Assembly (NCBI GenBank): GCA_030689585.1
Contig: JAUYFZ010000279.1
Location: 1-5,236, forward strand
DNA: 5,236 bases
Direction of reading: 5' to 3'
Origin: Rhodocyclaceae bacterium
GTDB lineage: Bacteria; Pseudomonadota; Gammaproteobacteria; Burkholderiales; Rhodocyclaceae
Below the pieces are notes generated by a model, which was given only the letters and a program-made list of their open reading frames with translations, did not search any database and had not been told where the DNA came from. Both the position numbers and the translations under genes were made by a program. This document shows, piece by piece, positions 1-4,060 of this stretch. Positions within the stretch are counted from its first letter, which is position 1. Each line of letters starts with the position of its first letter.

Positions 1-823
1 TGGTCAGTGAAGCCACCTCATTCGCCGCCTCTTCCAGAATGGATGTCATGGTGACATCGCCGATCATGGCATCGATATGGGCCGTATTCCCTTCACGGCT
101 TTCATTGACCAGTTGTCGGAAAGGAGATTCCACCGGAGACAACCGGTCCGCCAGCAACAACGTACCCCCCATCGTATTGGGTGGCAAAGCCAGATAACCC
201 GCCCAATAAGCTTCGATAGCCTCTACGACAGAATCTGGAACGGCCAACACCTTAAGGACGGCACGCCCTACAAGGGCCTGACCTTCATTTTCCCATTCAG
301 CCATGCCCGTTTCCAGAAGGCCGGGGTATTCCTTGGCACAAGACAACAACCAAAAAGCACCCACTTCATGGATAACCCCAGAGAAGAAAGCAGTTTCAGG
401 GTCGACATGCGCGACACGTTTGGCAATCACTTGAGCCAACGCCGCCACATGCGACGTGTGCTCCCACATCTTGGTTGCCATATCCCGATAAACCGACGGC
501 ATCGCCGCGCCACTGCCCATCAACCGCATCAACTGCGCTGCGGCCAACGATTTGACGGTTCGAAACCCAAGCCGGTTGACCGCTAAACGCACATCGGTAA
601 TTGTTTTGCCTGAACTGTTAAACGCAATGGCATTGGCAACCGCCACCACACGCGCCGACAACAACGGGTCCGCAGAAACCAACTTCGCCGCTTTGTCGAT
701 ATGGCAATCGGGATCATCCAAGGCTCGCTGAACGCGAAGCGTCACACTCGCATTGGTCGGAAACGTTAAATCCCCCTTCTCCGTGCGAGCGGCGATCAAT
801 CTGAAAGCATCCATGTTATCCAT
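1..823 (-). CDS. HDOD-domain protein (C-terminus cut off by the window edge)
   Basis: Reading the minus strand from the ATG at 823-821 gives 274 uninterrupted codons to the window edge, so the C-terminus is missing. Residues about 18-215 look like a HDOD domain: an N-terminal 'LTFPTNASVTLRVQRAL' segment, then 'ADPLLSARVVAVAN', 'AVNRLGFRTVKSLA', 'WEHTSHVAALAQVIAKR' (120-136) and 'FFSGVIHEVGAFWLL' (146-160). HDOD proteins are relatives of HD phosphohydrolases that usually lack catalytic metal ligands and act in signalling or regulation. The HD pair is His152-Glu153 here, which fits a non-catalytic role. No signal peptide or membrane segment is visible, so it is probably cytoplasmic. The start overlaps the upstream Sel1-repeat gene by 8 nt, which suggests translational coupling. 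A GGAG at 830-833 lies 6 nt before this ATG. An in-frame ATG at 829-827 touches that GGAG and is therefore less likely; another at 814-812 is possible. The family call is firm, but the specific role is unknown. Confidence 0.85.
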   Translation of the reverse strand, partial: MDNMDAFRLIAARTEKGDLTFPTNASVTLRVQRALDDPDCHIDKAAKLVSADPLLSARVVAVANAIAFNSSGKTITDVRLAVNRLGFRTVKSLAAAQLMRLMGSGAAMPSVYRDMATKMWEHTSHVAALAQVIAKRVAHVDPETAFFSGVIHEVGAFWLLSCAKEYPGLLETGMAEWENEGQALVGRAVLKVLAVPDSVVEAIEAYWAGYLALPPNTMGGTLLLADRLSPVESPFRQLVNESREGNTAHIDAMIGDVTMTSILEEAANEVASLT

Positions 824-2195
824 AGTCATCTCCGTATTGCGGATCCATTGCGTGAGCGCGGCGTAACCACTTCAGCCCGACTTTAGCATCCCGGCGCGTT
901 CCTTGCCCATAAAAATAACAGAATCCCACGCTGTACATGGCATAAGCCTCTTCGTGTTGATCGAGTGCTTGCTCATACCAACGTAGAGCCTCCCGATAAT
1001 TGCACGCCATCCCCCAACCGAAATAATACATATCGGCCAAGGCAATTTTGGCATCGAACAAGCCGGTTGCTTTTCGAAACCAGCGGGCCGCCTCGTTGAA
1101 ATCCTGCGCCACCCCCACGGCATCCCTGTAACACTCTCCGAGTATCAATGCCGCCCGACGGTGTCCCAAACAAGCCGCCTTGCGATAACCATCGACCGCC
1201 TCCGCAAAATTTTCTCCGTGGAAATGACGCTCTCCTTCGGAAAACCAATAACGTTCCAGTTCTCCTAGCGCAGAAGTCCACCCCCCCTCGGCGGATTTCC
1301 GTAACCATGACTCAGCTTGATCGAGGTCAGCGGGGATGCCCGTGCCATAAAGCAGGCATCGTCCCAATTCAGCCTGACCGTGCACATCACCGGCCAAGGC
1401 CGCTCGACGATAATAATCAACCGCCTTTGCAAAATCACCCGACATTTCATGACATTCACCCAACCACACATCACCTTGGGGATCACCCGCTTCTGATGCA
1501 CGGGCATACCACGAAAAGGCCAATGATTTATCTTCAGCCACCCCCTCGCCACAACGATAGCAATGCCCCACCTTGAGCCGTGCACGAGCATGACCCTGTC
1601 GTGCGGCTTGTCGCCACCAGCGCAATGCTTCACGTATATCCTGTGCTAGCGCATGGTGTTCGCCCAGTTCGAAAGCCGCCTCACGGTTTCCTTTCTCAGC
1701 AGCTTTGACAGTCCAATCCAACCCGACGGATAACTGCCTAGGAACGCCAAAACCAAAGGTATGGCACAACCCCAAGCAAAACATCGCTTTCTCGCTACCC
1801 TGTTCTGCCGCTGCCTGCCACAACCGTGCAGCGGCAACCGGATCATCGGAAACACCCCGACCAAAGAAATGACACCACGCCAAAAGATTCAACGCACGCG
1901 GACGATCCGTGATGGGAGTTAACAAACGCACCGTCTTCGCATAATCCTGTGGCAAATCAATCCCATGGTAGTAACGCCACGCCAATTCCATCTGTGCATC
2001 CACATTCCCCCCCGTGGCCATACGTTTCAGATCGGAGAGCGGCACATTTCGCCAAAAATCGTCCGGCGGCCCCAAAAGATCCAGCCCCTGAAAAGCACCG
2101 CGTTCGATCAAACTGCTCTCGATAACCTCTCGAAGCAGAAGTGCCGATGGTTTGATGGGAACCAGTGCAAAAGGTTTGGAAGGGGGGATGGTCAC
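816..2195 (-). CDS. Sel1-like repeat (SLR/TPR-like) protein
   Basis: A 459-residue protein built almost entirely of Sel1-like repeats, the TPR-related helix pairs of about 36 residues that form solenoid scaffolds for protein partners. I count about ten to eleven units, at roughly 64-95, 100-133, 136-170, 171-201, 203-237, 239-269, 271-305, 306-344, 346-379, 380-413 and 415-449. Typical signatures are 'HFFGRGVSDDPVAAARLWQA', 'LGRCLLYGTGIPADLDQAES' and 'YYFGWGMACNYREALRWYEQ'. Three units (171-201, 239-269, 306-344) deviate in the loop between the helices. Residues 1-60 are not repeat-like and show no convincing signal peptide, so a cytoplasmic location is likely. Translation starts at GTG 2195-2193; an in-frame TGA at 2204-2202 rules out a longer protein. 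No clear Shine-Dalgarno precedes it. The stop codon (818-816) lies inside the start region of the HDOD gene, so the two probably form an operon. The partner and process cannot be told from sequence. Confidence 0.9.
   Translation of the reverse strand: MTIPPSKPFALVPIKPSALLLREVIESSLIERGAFQGLDLLGPPDDFWRNVPLSDLKRMATGGNVDAQMELAWRYYHGIDLPQDYAKTVRLLTPITDRPRALNLLAWCHFFGRGVSDDPVAAARLWQAAAEQGSEKAMFCLGLCHTFGFGVPRQLSVGLDWTVKAAEKGNREAAFELGEHHALAQDIREALRWWRQAARQGHARARLKVGHCYRCGEGVAEDKSLAFSWYARASEAGDPQGDVWLGECHEMSGDFAKAVDYYRRAALAGDVHGQAELGRCLLYGTGIPADLDQAESWLRKSAEGGWTSALGELERYWFSEGERHFHGENFAEAVDGYRKAACLGHRRAALILGECYRDAVGVAQDFNEAARWFRKATGLFDAKIALADMYYFGWGMACNYREALRWYEQALDQHEEAYAMYSVGFCYFYGQGTRRDAKVGLKWLRRAHAMDPQYGDDYG
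830..833 (-). promoter_or_regulatory. Ribosome binding site that sets the HDOD gene start
   Basis: Minus-strand GGAG lies inside the last codons of the Sel1-repeat gene. It is 6 nt before the ATG at 823-821 and directly touches the in-frame ATG at 829-827. The spacing favours the start at 823. Because the site lies within translated upstream sequence, ribosomes finishing the Sel1 gene could reinitiate here. Confidence 0.6.
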
Positions 2196-2215
2196 GATTG
2201 TTCAACGCAAAAAGT

Positions 2216-2245
2216 TTGACGAATACTACCTGACTCGTCTATCAT
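2216..2245 (+). promoter_or_regulatory. Sigma70-type promoter for tRNA-Asn (and possibly aroC)
   Basis: A TTGACG -35 hexamer (2216-2221) and a TATCAT -10 hexamer (2240-2245) are separated by 18 bp. A GC-rich stretch GCGCGCC (2246-2252) follows, as in the discriminators of stable-RNA promoters under growth-rate and stringent (ppGpp) control. Initiation a few bases beyond 2245 would leave a leader of about 8 nt before the mature tRNA at 2260. The element lies in the 64-bp spacer from the leftward Sel1-repeat gene. I see no equally good promoter on the opposite strand. Confidence 0.7.
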
Positions 2246-2259
2246 GCGCGCCTTCCAAT

Positions 2260-2335
2260 TCCTCGATAGCTCAGTCGGTAGAGCGCCGGACTGTTAATCC
2301 GTAGGTCCCTGGTTCGAGCCCAGGTCGAGGAGCCA
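2260..2335 (+). tRNA. tRNA-Asn (anticodon GTT), CCA encoded
   Basis: This 76-nt sequence folds as a complete cloverleaf. The acceptor stem TCCTCGA/TCGAGGA is perfect over 7 bp, the D stem is GCTC/GAGC with loop AGTCGGTA, and the T stem is CCTGG/CCAGG with loop TTCGAGC. The anticodon loop CTGTTAA places GTT at 2293-2295, which reads the Asn codons AAC and AAT. The discriminator base is G, and CCA (2333-2335) is encoded in the DNA. The anticodon stem CCGGA/TCCGT has four good pairs and a C-U mismatch at the outermost 27-43 pair, next to the D stem. A good promoter lies just upstream, and aroC follows after 26 nt with no terminator. Confidence 0.97.
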
Positions 2336-2351
2336 AATTTACTTGAACGGT

Positions 2352-2357
2352 GGGGTG
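2352..2357 (+). promoter_or_regulatory. Ribosome binding site supporting the TTG start of aroC
   Basis: GGGGTG can pair with the CACCUC part of the 16S rRNA 3' end, with one G-U wobble, and lies 4 nt before TTG at 2362-2364. The in-frame GTG at 2350-2352 lies upstream of it and has no purine-rich site of its own. This supports the start that gives the family-typical MSGNTFG N-terminus. Confidence 0.5.
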
Positions 2358-2361
2358 TCCA

Positions 2362-3447
2362 TTGTCCGGTAATACTTTCGGAACCCTGTTCCGCGTTACC
2401 TCTTTCGGTGAATCCCACGGGCCTGCGATTGGCTGCGTGGTGGATGGCTGCCCTCCGGGCTTGGATTTGTGCGAAAACGACATTCAATCCGAACTGGATC
2501 GCCGGAAACCGGGCACCTCGCGCCACGTGACGCAACGCCGTGAACCGGACAGGGTGGAAATACTCTCCGGCGTGTTCGAAGGCCAAACGACCGGCACCCC
2601 CATTGGCCTGTTGATACGCAATCAGGATCAAAAAAGCCACGATTACGGCTCGATTGCACAGACCTTTCGCCCGGGTCATGCTGATTACACTTACCTGCAA
2701 AAATATGGCCTTCGCGATTATCGCGGCGGTGGACGGGCCAGTGCCCGCGAAACTGCGGTGCGGGTTGCCGCCGGTGCGATTGCTCGAAAATGGCTACGCC
2801 AACGCTATGGCATCGAAATCTGCGGATGGATGAGTCAACTCGGCCCGCTCGACATTCCCTTTCTGGATGCCTCTGCCATCGCATCCAACCCGTTTTTCGC
2901 CCCCAATGCGGCCATGGTTCCGCAACTGGAAAGTTACATGGATGAACTACGTCAGGCAGGAGATTCTGTGGGAGCACAAATTACCGTCACGGCCACGAAC
3001 ACGCCGGTCGGCTGGGGCAATCCGGTCTATGACCGGCTCGATGCGGACATCGCCTACGCCATGATGGGCATCAATGCGGTTAAGGGCGTTGAAATAGGAG
3101 CCGGATTCGCTTCCGTTACGCAGCGCGGCAGCGAACATGGTGATGAAATGACCCCTGCCGGATTTGTCACCAACCATGCCGGAGGCATTCTGGGCGGACT
3201 ATCCACCGGGCAAGACATCGTGGTCAACATCGCCATCAAACCGACCTCCAGCATCCGCATCCCCCGTCGATCCATCGACTTAACAGGGCAGGCCACCACC
3301 GTCGTCACAGAGGGTCGCCATGACCCCTGCGTGGGCATTCGCGCAACCCCCATCGCCGAGGCCATGTTAGCCTTGGTCCTCATCAATGCCGCGTTACAAC
3401 ATCGCGCCCAATGCGGCGATGTGCAGTATCCTCTGACACCCATCTAA
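2362..3447 (+). CDS. aroC: Chorismate synthase
   Basis: Converts 5-enolpyruvylshikimate-3-phosphate to chorismate with release of phosphate, using reduced FMN. This is the seventh and last step of the cytoplasmic shikimate pathway, which feeds Phe, Tyr, Trp, folate and quinone synthesis. All three family signatures are present: '[15 protein letters not shown]' (15-29), '[16 protein letters not shown]' (115-130) and '[18 protein letters not shown]' (318-335). The two conserved active-site histidines are His19 (GESHG) and His106 (RPGHADYTY). Further conserved blocks are '[17 protein letters not shown]' (47-63), '[13 protein letters not shown]' (271-283) and 'KPTSS' (293-297). I chose TTG at 2362 because it yields the standard start MSGNTFG and 361 residues, the same length as the E. 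coli enzyme. A GTG at 2350 would add four residues (MGCP) not typical of the family. It lies 26 nt downstream of tRNA-Asn and may share its promoter. No clear terminator follows. Confidence 0.97.
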   Translation: MSGNTFGTLFRVTSFGESHGPAIGCVVDGCPPGLDLCENDIQSELDRRKPGTSRHVTQRREPDRVEILSGVFEGQTTGTPIGLLIRNQDQKSHDYGSIAQTFRPGHADYTYLQKYGLRDYRGGGRASARETAVRVAAGAIARKWLRQRYGIEICGWMSQLGPLDIPFLDASAIASNPFFAPNAAMVPQLESYMDELRQAGDSVGAQITVTATNTPVGWGNPVYDRLDADIAYAMMGINAVKGVEIGAGFASVTQRGSEHGDEMTPAGFVTNHAGGILGGLSTGQDIVVNIAIKPTSSIRIPRRSIDLTGQATTVVTEGRHDPCVGIRATPIAEAMLALVLINAALQHRAQCGDVQYPLTPI

Positions 3448-3536
3448 CTCGCATAGTCGCCAAGCCCACCCTTGTTCCATGAAATACGTTAAATGCCATT
3501 AAACACCCGCCCCTTCGCCCCCCTCTCAGGGGATTC

Positions 3537-3560
3537 TAATCGGCTCGCTACGCTCGATTA
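3537..3560. repeat. Short inverted repeat TAATCG/CGATTA enclosing duplicated GCTCG
   Basis: The 6-bp arms TAATCG (3537-3542) and CGATTA (3555-3560) flank a 12-nt segment. GCTCG occurs at 3543-3547 and again at 3552-3556, overlapping the right arm. The structure is weak as a hairpin and has no T-run after it. It may belong to a small dispersed repeat, but no second copy of the whole unit lies in this window. Confidence 0.4.
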
Positions 3561-3582
3561 TTACGGGGTACTTCGAACGAGT

Positions 3583-3595
3583 TATTTCACGTTAA
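3583..3595 (+). repeat. 13-bp direct repeat, left copy (TATTTCACGTTAA)
   Basis: An exact 13-bp match to 3763-3775, with 167 bp between the copies. The ACGTTAA core is also present once more at 3486-3492. The AT-rich copies bracket the GC-rich palindrome and could be a target-site duplication from its insertion, or a repeated regulatory site. Neither reading can be proved from one window. Confidence 0.6.
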
Positions 3596-3642
3596 CGGGC
3601 ATGGCGAATCGCCACCCCGCATCATGAAACATGCCCCATTGA

Positions 3643-3668
3643 CCCCCATCCCCTCCCCAACCCTCCCC
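3643..3668 (-). other. Potential G-quadruplex, minus strand
   Basis: The plus strand has five C-runs (C5, C4, C4, C3, C4) separated by 1-2 bases, so the minus strand carries five G-runs of at least three with very short loops. This meets the usual G3+N1-7 definition. It coincides with the left arm of the palindromic element, so duplex hairpin formation would compete with quadruplex formation. Whether it folds in the cell is unknown. Confidence 0.5.
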
Positions 3669-3733
3669 GTGAAGGGGAGGGAGTTAATCTCCTCCCCCTT
3701 GAAGGGGAGGGAGAGATGCTCCTCCCCCTTCAA

Positions 3734-3758
3734 GGGGGAGGCTGGGAGGGGGATGGGG
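3734..3758 (+). other. Potential G-quadruplex, plus strand
   Basis: Four G-runs (G5 at 3734, G3 at 3744, G5 at 3748, G4 at 3755) are separated by loops of 5, 1 and 2 bases, matching the G3+N1-7 pattern. It lies 35 bp before the YdcH-family start codon and would be in the same RNA if transcription continues from aroC. It is also the right arm of the palindromic element. Confidence 0.5.
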
Positions 3759-3762
3759 AATG

Positions 3763-3775
3763 TATTTCACGTTAA
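3763..3775 (+). repeat. 13-bp direct repeat, right copy (TATTTCACGTTAA)
   Basis: Identical to 3583-3595. It directly abuts the right end of the GC-rich palindrome and is followed two bases later by the AAAGGAG ribosome binding site of the YdcH-family gene. Because it lies in that gene's leader it may be the ancestral copy. Its shared core with 3486-3494 extends to ACGTTAAAT. Confidence 0.6.
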
Positions 3776-3793
3776 ATAAAGGAGTTTTCACCC

Positions 3794-4060
3794 ATGCCTA
3801 TCGATCACCATGATCTGCAACATGAATTTCCGGAATTCATCGAAACCATGGACGCACTCAAAAAGGCGAATAGCTATTTCTCCGGACTCTTTGCACGTTA
3901 CAACCGACTGACCGGCAAGGTTGAAAACCTAGAAGAGCACGACATGCCCGTGGCGGATTTTACGATTGAAGACATGAAGAAACAGCGCGTCAAACTGAAG
4001 GATGAGATCTATCACCTGCTCCTCGCTTTTCAGGCCGGGCAGCAACACGGCGGAGGTTAA
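3794..4060 (+). CDS. YdcH family (DUF465) small protein
   Basis: An 88-residue charged, helical protein with the DUF465/YdcH pattern: 'HDLQHEFPEF' at 6-15, 'LKKANSYFSGLFARYNRL' at 22-39 and 'KKQRVKLKDEIYHLL' at 62-76. The family is widespread in proteobacteria and its molecular role is poorly defined. It has no signal peptide or membrane segment and probably forms a short helical hairpin in the cytoplasm. The protein is a little longer than typical members, which I recall at about 70-80 residues. The extra length is a short variable insert near 47-57 and a Gln/His/Gly-rich tail ending in Gly-Gly-Gly. The ATG is preceded by AAAGGAG (3778-3784) with a 9-nt spacer. The stop codon TAA directly abuts the TTG of the permease gene, so the two genes are very probably cotranscribed. 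Confidence 0.9.
   Translation: MPIDHHDLQHEFPEFIETMDALKKANSYFSGLFARYNRLTGKVENLEEHDMPVADFTIEDMKKQRVKLKDEIYHLLLAFQAGQQHGGG
4052..4056 (+). promoter_or_regulatory. Ribosome binding site for the permease, inside the ydcH-like tail
   Basis: GGAGG overlaps the codons for the last glycines of the YdcH-family protein and lies 4 nt before the TTG at 4061. It is the only Shine-Dalgarno-like site near the predicted start and supports that start despite the rare codon. The layout makes permease translation likely to depend on ribosomes finishing the upstream gene. Confidence 0.6.

Larger units (their letters stand above)
3637..3762. repeat. GC-rich nested palindromic element, REP/MITE-like
   Basis: The outer arms are imperfect inverted repeats: CATTGACCCCCATCCCC at the left end and GGGGATGGGGAATG at the right. 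Between them lie three palindromic units about 30 bp apart. Unit 1 (3661-3681) has 8-bp arms CCCTCCCC/GGGGAGGG with a 5-nt loop. Unit 2 (3691-3710) has 7-bp arms CCTCCCC/GGGGAGG with a 6-nt loop. Unit 3 (3721-3741) has perfect 10-bp arms CCTCCCCCTT/AAGGGGGAGG around one base. No reading frame or transposase is present. This pattern fits a non-autonomous dispersed repeat of the REP or MITE kind. In RNA it could form a row of hairpins between aroC and the YdcH-family gene. No T-run follows any stem, so intrinsic termination is unlikely. Confidence 0.65.
3448..3793. other. 346-bp non-coding gap filled with short repeats and hairpins
   Basis: No credible coding sequence lies here on either strand. 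From left to right it holds a copy of ACGTTAAAT (3486-3494) and a weak CCCC-TCTCA-GGGG hairpin (3520-3532). That hairpin is not followed by a T-run and so is a poor terminator candidate for aroC. Next come a TAATCG/CGATTA inverted repeat (3537-3542 and 3555-3560) around a duplicated GCTCG, the first 13-bp direct repeat (3583-3595), a small GGCG-AAT-CGCC hairpin (3603-3613), the large GC-rich palindrome (3637-3762) and the second 13-bp direct repeat (3763-3775). The ribosome binding site of the next gene, AAAGGAG (3778-3784), follows. I see no convincing sigma70 promoter for the downstream gene. Confidence 0.75.

Noticed and set aside
77..586. 169-codon plus-strand frame opposite the HDOD gene
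   Set aside because: It is antisense to a clear HDOD-domain coding frame, is rich in Arg/Gln/His with no domain-like pattern, and has no ribosome binding site.
827..829. Alternative in-frame ATG for the HDOD gene, two codons upstream
   Set aside because: It touches the GGAG with no spacer, while the ATG at 823 has a 6-nt spacing; it would add only two residues.
1148..1576. 142-codon plus-strand frame opposite the Sel1-repeat gene
   Set aside because: A Pro/His-rich translation typical of the complementary strand of a repeat-rich coding gene; the minus-strand Sel1 repeats are unmistakable.
2260..2335. tRNA-Asn as an integration site for a mobile island
   Set aside because: No integrase gene and no second copy of the tRNA 3' end is present, and aroC follows directly.
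2242..2700. 152-codon minus-strand frame across tRNA-Asn and the start of aroC
   Set aside because: It runs through the tRNA gene and antisense to conserved AroC signatures, so it is a shadow frame.
3054..3443. 129-codon minus-strand frame opposite the aroC 3' half
   Set aside because: Antisense to the conserved C-terminal AroC blocks, Met/Pro-rich, with no support as a gene.
3520..3532. Rho-independent terminator for aroC
   Set aside because: The CCCC/GGGG stem is only 4 bp and is followed by ATTCTAAT rather than a T-run; the larger hairpins downstream also lack T-runs.
3661..3741. CRISPR-like array of palindromic repeats
   Set aside because: The units are about 20 bp with linkers of only about 10 bp, number three, and have no cas genes nearby; CRISPR spacers are far longer.
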